Shown: in pieces, positions 13,195 through 21,187 of the stretch
Position numbering within the stretch: the first letter of the stretch is position 1
Layout of the letters: every line of letters begins with the position of its first letter
NCBI GenBank assembly: GCA_900617975.1
Contig: UZAE01000383.1
Coordinates: 1 to 24,670, forward strand
Direction of reading: 5' to 3'
Length of the DNA stretch: 24,670 nucleotides
Source: Rodentolepis nana
Lineage: Eukaryota; Platyhelminthes; Cestoda; Cyclophyllidea; Hymenolepididae
Position numbers and translations under genes: made by a program
Notes under the pieces: model-generated
What the model saw: the letters and a program-made list of their open reading frames with translations, nothing else
What the model was told of the DNA's origin: nothing
Database searches by the model: none

Positions 13195-13385
13195 GTGAGT
13201 TCCATTAACGAAAAAGAGCTCTGACGTTATCACTGAGACCTACCAGGCTGTAAGGAGACTGCTTTTCAACCACCCGGCTTCTTCTTCCCCGATTCATTTT
13301 CAACGTGGGTGGGTGGCTGTTGTGGTTAAGAATAACCGAATATTTTGGCGTCGATACTATTACCCCCCTTGCACTTTGATTAGAA
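13195..13385. other. GC-elevated island with a short minus-strand ORF
   Basis: About 190 bp is clearly richer in G+C and CpG (at least seven CpG) than its surroundings. On the minus strand an ATG at 13297 with A at -3 opens a 30-codon frame ending with TAA at 13205-13207. Its peptide is basic at the start (MNRGRRSRVVEK). Upstream in the same frame there is no stop until beyond 13405, but also no better start. This could be an exon fragment, a decayed transposable element or chance. No family was recognised. Confidence 0.2.
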
Positions 13386-15597
13386 ATGAAAACAATTTTT
13401 TGCAAGAGGAGGAAAGATGGAATACTGGGGTTTCATTTGATTAGTCTTGTTGGGTAATTAACATTAGCTTAACCTAAAATCATTTTACCCCTTGCGTAAG
13501 TTTATATAAATAATGGCTCTTCAGCATAGGAACAAAGGGAAGGATAAACTTTTCTTCACCTTCCGGGCAAATATTTATTTAGATACATATGGTTTTCTAA
13601 TGAGTTAATAAACACTAGTAAATCTGTATCTCATGATTTCTGGCGTTTCAGTTATATACGATACATTATTAATTTTTAATTGTGTTGAGTTAAAACTATA
13701 TACCTTCACCAAAAATATAAATTGCCCAAAATTTCCCCCAATAATGAAGGAATTGATAAAATAGTATGAATGATTTTCAAAGTGACTACGCATGAGAGTG
13801 CTACCCACTTATCTGCAAAAAGAGGAGGGAGGGAATAGTTATTCTATTAAGTTTAAATTTTCCATTCAAGGACGAGAGTTGGAACATTAATAAATTGAAT
13901 AAAATAACTTCTCTAATTGCATATCCAATATTGTAATTTGTGATCTTTATCCTCCAGTATACTGAAATCTGAAAGGGGTGAAATTAAAAGGAATTCTATG
14001 TCCAGGCTATGAATTATTTGGATATTCCTTAGACATTCATATGGTCTACTATTATACCTCTTTTACCAATAATCACGTGAGTTCATTCAAAGTATGCCCC
14101 AATTTCAAAGTATATCTAGAAAGTATCTCCTTAAAAAATACATAGTAATTTTTCAGAAATATTTATTACGAGCAGTTTACGGACTCCTAGTTAAATTTTT
14201 GCCTCCAATTTAACATTAAAAATAAAAATTTAAACTCAAAGTGCAATTTGACTTTCGAAAGAAAACGCCTTATTTCAATGGAAAGTAAACTAATCGTCCA
14301 TACGGGTGGAACTTTTAATAGGAAGCATCGAATCATTTAGCATATTTAAGTACCTCATGCCTAGCATTGATGCGTTTCATTAGGGCTTTTATTTTCAGAA
14401 ATAAAATTTATTGTGCAACTCTGCATCAAAATGAATTTCCATCCTGTCCACCAAACCGATGATTTAGATTTACGTAATTCAAACGCTATCGTATTTCATT
14501 GATTTTGACCGCCCAATTCAATAGATTTTGAATTTGATGGACTTCTAATTAAGCTGCTTTGGACTCCTTCAATTATCACGGTAGAGTGTTTACAATTGTC
14601 CATTTCTGAAAAAATGATAGTTCATAACTCCTGCGTTACTAAACGTTTTTGTTTACAATAAAGTCTCTTTTGTGAATTGTATAAAACACTTACTTTTCAC
14701 TTCATCGACTCTTCGATATTTATGGAAAATGTTATATTAATAGTAGAACATTCTATTTAAATTCCTACTTATTTGGTCTTTTTCTAAATTTCGAAGAAGA
14801 TAAAATTTAAAATTCAAAATTTAAATTTAAATCAGATGAGTGTTCTTATTAATAGCGCAAATTTCATAAATTTTAAAAGGTTTGGAATTAAATAAACTTT
14901 ATCAATTTTATTTAAAATTTTGTATGATAAAATTATTCCATAAGGTACAGTCCACTTTAATTCTTTTGTCTTCTACGTCTCCAATTTAGTTACGACTTAA
15001 TTGCATTCACATACGCTTTTGCTTCATCACATCAAAGGAATGTCAATCTATAGGCAAATAATCAGCAACAAAAATTGGACCAAGTCCTATTGAGTAAGCA
15101 CCTTACTTTTGCGTGCAAAATATCATTCGGAAGATCTCTATTGCAAATTCAACCTTTCTCCTTTTTTTAAAACTGTTAAAGAGCACAATCATTTGAAAGA
15201 TATATAGCTGATACACTCTAACACCATTATTTATTGTTTTGGTATGTTTATAGTTCTTGCTATTGTTCAAGCTAAATTAAGATTTTTAGAACAAGAAAGA
15301 CCAGGCTAGTTAAGATTCAGACTTATTTTTACATGGTATTTAAAATTCAAAACTTTATGTGCAAAAAATATTAAGGAACCAAATATATTTGTTTATTCTG
15401 ACCAGTTTTTTTCTTTTCCTAGAAAGTTATGTATTGCAGTGTTCAGTAGCACTATACGATTTTATATTTATATATGCTAATATAAGTATTTCATGTTTAC
15501 GTTTCAGGCTTTAGTTAAATTCATGCTAAATTTAATACTTGCTATTATGGAAAGAAAGTAAATTATTACATATTTTTACATGAAATATAACATATAA

Positions 15598-15615
15598 ATA
15601 TATATATATATATAT
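15598..15615. repeat. (AT)9 microsatellite
   Basis: Eighteen bases of alternating A and T, embedded in a longer stretch rich in ATATAA, about 240 bp from the left end of the mariner. Its length is likely to vary between individuals. Confidence 0.8.
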
Positions 15616-15851
15616 TATTTAGATCAAGTAAATATTATAACGACCCCTTTCACTTCAGCCTTGATATCATTCATAAAATGTTTTAATACGATGAAATTTG
15701 AAATAATTGGTACAAAGGAATGTACAGTAAGGTGTGCTTAAGATCATCAACGGCGTTTCTTACCATAAAATTCGAGTGACTCTCCTTATTATCATTGCCT
15801 CAATTCCCATAATTCCGGTATATGAGAAAGCACACAATGCAATACAAACTA

Positions 15852-15881
15852 TTAGGTTGGCAACTAAGTCATTGCCGATTT
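15852..15881 (+). repeat. Left terminal inverted repeat of the mariner
   Basis: This 30-bp repeat matches the reverse complement of 17119-17148 at 27 of 30 positions, with mismatches at positions 3, 7 and 27. The block GGCAACTAAGTCATTGCCG is identical at both ends. The last base of the repeat overlaps the stop codon of the transposase frame (15881-15883). This is the binding site family for the transposase N-terminal domain. Confidence 0.96.
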
Positions 15882-16966
15882 CAAATAAGAAGGCAAATTT
15901 GGAATTTTTGTTTAAAAATATAACTTTGTTCAATTAGATATTGGCCGTTCTTGTTGATGACCTTTTTCCATCGCTCTGGCAGAGTAAAAATTCCCCGTTC
16001 GTAAAATGTCTCGTCTTTGCTATTAAAAAACTGAATTAGGTGTGATCCGACATCATCCGCGTTGTTACAAATTTTACCATTTAAAGAGTTTTGCATGGAA
16101 CGAAACAAATGGTAATCCGAAGGCGCAAGGTCAGGGCTATATGGTGGGTGTGACAAAACATCCCAACCCAGTTCCAATAATTTTTGCCGAGTAACCAAAG
16201 ATGTGTGGGGCCTTGGGTTATCATGATGGAAAACAACACCCTTCCGATTTGATAATGCCGGCGGCCGCTTATCTTCAATTGCATCCTTCAGTTTTTCGAG
16301 TTCTTCAACATACACATTTGAATTTATCGTTTGGTTCTGCGGCATGAGTTCAAAATACAAAATTCCTTTGTGATCCCCCCACCAGACTGACAGCATAATC
16401 TTTTTTTGGTGAATCTCTGCTTTTGATACTGTTTGGGCTGGTTGATCTTACTTCACCCATGATCTCTTGCGAGTAACATTGTTATAAACTATCCACTTTT
16501 CGTCGCAAGTAAATAGGTTCTTCAGAAATGGATTATTCTCATTGCGTTTCAGTAGCAAATCACAGATGCTAATCCGTTGCGTCAAATGAATTTCCTTTTA
16601 CTGGTGAGGAATCCATAAATCAAGTTTCTTGACATAACCAAGGGTTTTTAATTTTTTTTTTTCAAGGCATGTATGCGACACATTGAGCTTCTCTGCAGTA
16701 TCATCTCGTGTTGTGCTGTGACGATTTGAATCGATAATGGCCTTGATATGGGTTTCATCCACTTCGACTGGGTGGCCAGATCGTTGTGAATTTTTCAGTG
16801 AAAAATCACCGGAACGAAATCTTTCAAACCAATTTCGATACTGCCTTTCTTTTAAGGCTTCATCTCCATATACGGCACATAACTTCTTTTGTGCTTGCGA
16901 TGCGTTCTTGCCTTTTCGGAAGTAATACAATAAAATGTGTCGGAAGTGCACGTCCTGTTCTTTCAT
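15881..16966 (-). pseudogene. Mariner transposase pseudogene, two in-frame stops
   Basis: Mariner transposases bind the element's inverted repeats and cut and paste it at TA sites in the nucleus. The frame runs from ATG at 16966 to TGA at 15881-15883, 361 codons before the stop, against about 345-350 in the family. Residues 1-110 resemble the paired helix-turn-helix DNA-binding region, followed by the linker motif WIPH (118-121), a form of the family's WVPHEL. The catalytic triad is intact: D155 in FTCDEKW, D249 in HHDNPRPH and D284 in YSPDLAPSD, with exactly 34 residues between the last two. The reading frame is not shifted, but TAA codons at codon 123 (16598-16600) and codon 173 (16448-16450) break it. 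There appear to be extra codons near residues 90 and 105, the second inside an 11-base A run on the coding strand, and the C-terminus looks about 15 residues long, suggesting stop loss. The product cannot be full length. Confidence 0.95.
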
Positions 16967-17118
16967 ATTTAAATTGGGATAAGAACAAAACTAAAGAACT
17001 AAACAAAAAAATTTTTTACTAATTAACCTAGAAGCCCATACAGTAAGAGAAAAATATAGGTTAGATGCTCTGGCCACGTTAACAAAACAAAAGAAAGTAT
17101 AGAGTGAATCTGTCAACA

Positions 17119-17148
17119 AAAACGGCAATGACTTAGTTGCCCACCCAA
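17119..17148 (-). repeat. Right terminal inverted repeat of the mariner
   Basis: Read on the minus strand it begins TTGGGTGGGCAACTAAGTCA and pairs with the left end at 27 of 30 positions. It is followed by TA at 17149-17150. It lies upstream of the transposase start, as expected for the 5' end of a mariner. Confidence 0.96.
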
Positions 17149-17519
17149 TACATATGGGTATCAACGAGGATAGGCGAAGGACCAGTTTTGTTATTAAATG
17201 ACGTTTGTTCTCGATTTTTATTAGAATGCTTAATTTTTATATAATTTGCAAATTTTTAAGTTGTTTAAATTCAGCATGAAACTTTTAGAATCAAAATATT
17301 TCACCACTGTTTGCAAACTATCTCATTAAATGCATACGCCTTATAAAAGTTTTTTTCCAAAGTGATAATGAAATGAAAAAACCATAAATGCACACAAGAT
17401 TGTTAAAATAAGTCAAGCGTCATCATACTTAAGTGAACCATCTATTTCTCACTAAATCCCATGCCCTATAATTTTGTTAATTAATTTTGTTTACTTAAAT
17501 TCTTGTCAAAATATGACAG

Positions 17520-17910
17520 AAGGGCGCTGTTATTGGCGGTATGCCCTTTGTTTACACATTTAAAACGACGGTCTAAAACCGTTCCTCCCCTCCACTTCCA
17601 TACGGCAAACCGAGCGTTGGTGACAGTCATTAGCCGACCAAAGAAAACAAATTCCATGCGTCCATACCTCTGCTGACATTATCAAAATTATCAGTGTTTT
17701 GCGCGTTATCCTTATTGTTTTTGCTCACATTGTTTGCTTTAAGCATTGCGGAGGTTGGTGTCGACTCATCTTTGCATGTAGACTTGTTGGTAAAAGGTGA
17801 ATTATTGCTTTTGTATCTTGTTCGACTCAATCCCATACGTTTAAGTGCTGATTTGTTTTCGACAATTCACAGTAAAACATTTTTGCTTGTAAGTCAGTGC
17901 TTACAAATTC
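17520..17910. other. CpG-rich, GC-elevated island with possible exon or promoter
   Basis: Bases 17524-17640 contain at least nine CpG dinucleotides and a CCAAT-box-like ATTGG, in a window otherwise almost free of CpG clusters. Within the island, 17836 to 17630 on the minus strand is an open frame of 68 codons from ATG. Its product is polar, rich in N, S, T, D and K, ending AWNLFSLVG, and it is open ten codons further upstream. The plus strand over the same bases gives a hydrophobic stretch that looks like a signal peptide, but it starts with GTG and is largely the mirror of Asn, Ser and Lys codons. A GTAAGT donor-like site is at 17890-17895 on the plus strand. This may be a host exon or promoter, or the remnant of one. 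I do not recognise the peptide. Confidence 0.3.
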
Positions 17911-17964
17911 ACTAACCGGATGATTTATTGTGCATTGAGCAGGTTTAATGTTTAACAACTCAAA

Positions 17965-18029
17965 TGCCAAGTTCAAGGTTTAAGGGCTAATGATAAATAT
18001 CATAAAGTTTGCCATTTGAAAATATTTAT
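17965..18029 (+). repeat. Interspersed repeat family, copy 5 (truncated 3' remnant)
   Basis: TAAGGGCTAATGATAAATAT, then TTTGCCATTTGAAAATATTT, match the 3' part of copy 1 (CTAAAGGGCTAATGATAACT, then CTGCCATTTGAAACAAATA). Similarity fades upstream of about 17965, so only the last 60 bases or so are recognisable. This is either a 5'-truncated insertion or an old copy that has decayed. Confidence 0.6.
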
Positions 18030-18834
18030 AACAACTTATCATTGTGCGGATTCAAAAATAGGTCTAATTTCAACGAAAAAACGTATAGGATATTAACACT
18101 ATTACCTGCAATGTATAAATGAAAAATTTTCATTTTTTACTCGGGAAATGTATTGTGGTTTCAAAATAAAGAATGATCTGGGGTAGTCTTGTTTAGACCT
18201 ATTTTTATATTCCAAGTTTTCAAATTCATCGAGATCATGTAATAAAAATTTCTATTGGAGCTGTATATTCGAAAAAAAGTATTATATTCAATTTGCCCAA
18301 CCGACCGCTGCTTATGATGAGTGAAATTCATATGCGTATTATGAAGTTCCACAGAGGATGATCAAATTCCTATTACCTGAATGATTTTGATAATAATGTA
18401 TGGAAAACACTTATTAATTTGAATCATATTGGAGCATGATTACATTATCATAATGCAGTAAGATGAATTTTAATTTATTTCTAACGTTCGTTTAATGCTG
18501 AAATAAAGAAAAACAGTGGCAGATATTCTCCTAACTCAGTTTTTGAAATAATTAGTGGGAGCTGTGATTTATAGTTTCATATTAAAGAAGTGTAAGCGTC
18601 TTTTAGAGAAACTTGAGTAAATGCAAAAGGATAGACTCATAAGGTACTCCTAATTGTTTACTTACCGAGCTAGAAAAAAGACATTCTATTTCTGTTAACT
18701 TTAATTCCTATTAGTGGTTCTTTATTTAATCCAAAAGTATTTTAAATCAAATCAAATTTAAATAAAATTTTAATGAACCATTTTCATTTGGATCGTTTCA
18801 GAATCTCTGCTTAATTCAATTATAATTTATCTAG
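18030..18834. other. Gene-free AT-rich stretch
   Basis: No gene, repeat copy or structured element was recognised. A 63-codon minus-strand frame at 18161-18352 is of chance length. Confidence 0.6.
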
Positions 18835-18858
18835 AAATTTCACCACTCGGTGAAATTT
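18835..18858. repeat. Perfect 10-bp stem, 4-base loop hairpin
   Basis: AAATTTCACC, a loop of ACTC, then GGTGAAATTT. The stem is perfect. It lies about 40 bp before the C-rich tract. There is no evidence that it is transcribed. Confidence 0.6.
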
Positions 18859-18897
18859 TTTGACTTGCAAATGAAATATTTGCTGCTTTCCCAACCA

Positions 18898-18932
18898 CCC
18901 CCCCCACTCTCCCCTACCCCCACCCCACCCCC
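18898..18932 (-). other. G-quadruplex motif on the minus strand (C-rich tract)
   Basis: C runs of 8, 4, 5, 4 and 5 are separated by 1-5 bases on the plus strand. The minus strand therefore carries five G runs of at least four with short loops, which meets the usual G-quadruplex rule. The tract lies inside a longer pyrimidine stretch (about 18888-18940) and stands out from the AT-rich surroundings. Its function is unknown. Confidence 0.75.
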
Positions 18933-19096
18933 TCTCTTCCCATTAAGTTAAATGCTCGATTTCTTTTCATTCTCTCACGCTAAAAGCTCTTCCTGGCGAT
19001 TTAACCTTTAAAATTTTCAATTAACTCTACTTTTTGACGATTCATTTTTCACAATATTTTGGCCCACTGACGTTTGTTAAAATTAATTCAAGAGGT

Positions 19097-19124
19097 GGGG
19101 AAAGCGGGAGGGGGGTGGGTGGGG
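19097..19124 (+). other. G-quadruplex motif on the plus strand (G-rich tract)
   Basis: G runs of 4, 3, 6, 3 and 4 with loops of 5, 1, 1 and 1 bases fit the canonical G3+N1-7 pattern. The tract is 165 bp from the C-rich tract and is roughly complementary to it, so the pair could alternatively fold as a long-looped hairpin. Confidence 0.75.
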
Positions 19125-19401
19125 TTAATTTTGCCTTGAAGAATTATGATTCACCCAGTCAGCTATTAGTAAACCTTTCCAAAAAGAATGGAGTTTTAAA
19201 ATAATATTTACAATTTTTTCACATTTATTTGCATTGAAAAATTTTAGTTTGTTCATGTGAGCCAACACAAACTTCATGCCGAAAACAAAATAATATCCCT
19301 TTCAGAGCCCCGCTATCAATTTAGTTGTTTATGCCCACATGAAATCGTTTTCAAATTCTATAACCTTGGGCATTGAGAGGAGAAGACTAGGGAGCTGGTG
19401 A

Positions 19402-19478
19402 TTAATAATCAATGGGACGAAATTTGACAGGCGTCAGTATTGAACTTTCGCTCGACTTCACTTCGTATGTCATACACC
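19402..19478 (-). other. Candidate second, terminal exon (unproven)
   Basis: On the minus strand CTATTTCTCCAG| at 19490-19479 is a good acceptor with a pyrimidine tract. Joined in phase to 20574, the exon reads a Gly codon, Cys, then MTYEVKSSESSILTPVKFRP and three more residues to a TAA at 19404-19402, giving a 48-residue product in total. G+C is raised compared with the flanks. Another frame across the same bases is also open for 23 codons, which weakens the argument. No family was recognised. Confidence 0.13.
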
Positions 19479-20573
19479 CTGGAGAAATAGCAAATCTATG
19501 CCTGCCAGACAGCTTGCCTTATGTTAGAGAAAGCGCTGCTTGGTAGGTCAAATCAAGCTATGACTAAACATAGCCTGATTATATTATCTCCTTTTCTTTC
19601 TCTTCGAGTTTAAGGTTTTATGATTCCTATTTGTTCAAATCGGCCTTTGACTAATAATGTGCTGACTAGCTTTTAATTTGGTTTCAATAGCACAGTGATA
19701 TGCAGCAATGGCAAGTACATTCGATATTCAAGCTCAACCTGAGAATCGAGAATTTATTCATATATACGGATTATTTTTAAAACATATATTGGAGTATGAA
19801 TTTGCTGTCTACGAAGTAGTTTTTGTTAATTTTAATATTCGGTATAAAATAACGGACAATCTTCAATTATGAAAGGAGACTGAAACTGCGAAGTAGAAAT
19901 TTCAAGGACAAAGAATTACTTAATTAACTTTCAAGCAGTGGAAATTGGTGCATATTTTTACCATACTCTGACAATCACTAATATTGCATATGCTTAGATA
20001 ATGAAAGGAGCATGAGATTAGAAATACCATTTATATTGCTTCTCCTTAGAAGAACAGTGTTGGACAGGGTATTGTATTATCAATGCTTTTTAATCAGTGT
20101 GTATTTATTGCATCTCCCACTGTAAAAATAGGCAATCTACTCAAAACACATACCAACGAACTTGTTATGACCCTACAAGAGTTCCAAGTGTATATGGTTT
20201 ATCAACTTTTGATTAGGTCCTTTTAAACTTTTGATTCCATTTTTAAGCGTCTGCTGCTTTTGCCATGTAAAGTATGATAAATATAAATGTAAAGAACATT
20301 ATTCCAATATGCATAATCAATACTAATTATTGCAATTTCCTGAGCAGTTTCCTTTGCAAATTTTCCAAAGGTACAAGTGCTGTGAAATGAGCGTTTGTGG
20401 GAATTTGGAAGCATAACCATATCCAAGACGGCAGAAATCCCACGACCTTCTAGTCAGTGGTTAAGCATCCTATGCACTTCCCCCAAATTTTTAAAGCATA
20501 AGAGCCAATAAAGTAGACGAAGCCTTCCTATTCAATTAAGCACAAATACCAGCCCGATCAAGTTATTACTCAC

Positions 20574-20643
20574 CTATTTCCTCCTTTGCTTGGGCAGATA
20601 ATTTCCCATCCCAATCGTCTCTGTGCGGCCCACAACGACGCAT
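20574..20643 (-). other. Candidate first coding exon (unproven)
   Basis: On the minus strand an ATG at 20643-20641, directly preceded in frame by TAA, opens 23 codons (MRRCGPHRDDWDGKLSAQAK then EEI). It runs without a stop into a good splice donor, ATAG|GTGAGT, with GT at 20573-20572. The 70 bases are about half G+C, against roughly a third around them. The exon ends in phase 1, and a good acceptor in matching phase lies 1.1 kb downstream (see 19402-19478). The -3 base of the start context is T, which is weak. The peptide is not recognised, and chance remains a real possibility. Confidence 0.15.
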
Positions 20644-20906
20644 TTACCTGTAACATTTGCACTAAGGATGACTTGATTAACCTCTGTTGATGAATCACAA
20701 TCTATGCCACCTCAGAAATTATCCATTTAGCGTTATAAAGTAAAGCCTCATTCAAATGTTGATACTTTTATGATTTTAAGGCTTATAAAGACGAAGTTTG
20801 AATATTTAATTGGTTAAGCACCCCATATGCAATCCAGCCACATTCATGTAAAAATGGATACGAATTTTCAGTTAATTACTTATTAGAAAGTGGAATTTAA
20901 CTAAGA

Positions 20907-21187
20907 CAACGTATACTTATACGGCAAAAATGTCTATTAACTGGCAGTTGACTTCTGATTTCAAATTACCATCACCCCGCTGTATGTCATAGTCGACCAC
21001 TTTTACATTTCTCGCCTCATCTATTTTCTAACGTTGTGTCTGTCTCTTTTACATCTTTGAAACACTCTTCTGTCCCCCCCCCCACCTCTCGAATTTTTTT
21101 CACTTTGATATTTCTCCTCTGTGAGGCCCGAAGTCACCTAAAGGGCGATTGAAACTATCAAAGTGCCTGCCATTTTAAACAAATTAA
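20907..21187 (+). repeat. Interspersed repeat family, copy 4
   Basis: This plus-strand member of about 281 bp begins CAACGTATACTTATACGGC, runs through GGCAGTTGACTTCTGA, CCCGCTGTATGTCATAGTCG, TTGTGTCTGTCTCTTTTACA and CCGAAGTCACCTAAAGGGCG, and ends near CTGCCATTTTAAACAAATTA. It contains a 10-base C run (21074-21083) where copy 3 has six C. Its first 19 bases contain the perfect palindrome CGTATA-CT-TATACG. It is the best reference copy for building a consensus. Confidence 0.87.
20910..20923 (+). repeat. Palindrome at the start of repeat copy 4
   Basis: CGTATACTTATACG is a 6-bp stem with a 2-base loop. Copy 1 keeps the same block with one change (CGTATACTCATACG). It marks the outer edge of the repeat family on this side. 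Confidence 0.6.

Larger units (their letters stand above)
10096..15851. other. Long gene-free AT-rich stretch
   Basis: Apart from the hairpin at 12618, the GC-elevated island at 13195-13385 and the AT microsatellite at 15598, nothing definite is seen. Bases 14760-14960 are extremely AT-rich, with many AAATTTAAA-type words. Short plus-strand frames at 10322, 10989, 11378 and 11962 have Phe/Leu/Ser-rich products typical of translated pyrimidine-rich non-coding DNA. Confidence 0.6.
15852..17148 (-). mobile_element. Full-length mariner (Tc1/mariner, mellifera-like) DNA transposon
   Basis: This is a complete mariner insertion, 1297 bp between its outer ends, which is the usual size for the family. 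It has imperfect 30-bp terminal inverted repeats, is flanked on each side by TA (15850-15851 and 17149-17150), the classic mariner target duplication, and holds one minus-strand transposase frame. About 150 bp of untranslated sequence separates the right repeat from the transposase ATG. The end sequence (TTAGGTTGGCAACTAAGTCA at the left) and the protein resemble the mellifera subgroup as I recall it; that assignment is from memory and not from a search. The element sits in very AT-rich DNA and carries no nested insertion. The transposase is broken, so the copy is not autonomous. The nearly matching ends mean it could still be a substrate if an active relative exists in the genome. Confidence 0.97.

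Noticed and set aside
16737..17022. Plus-strand frames across the mariner
   Set aside because: They are antisense shadows of the transposase frame.
17694..17915. Plus-strand frame with a signal-peptide-like hydrophobic start
   Set aside because: It starts with GTG, not ATG. The hydrophobic run is the antisense of a polar Asn/Ser/Lys-rich frame on the minus strand.
19630..19650. tRNA B-box-like word GTTCAAATCGG
   Set aside because: There is no A box upstream at a suitable distance and no cloverleaf can be formed.
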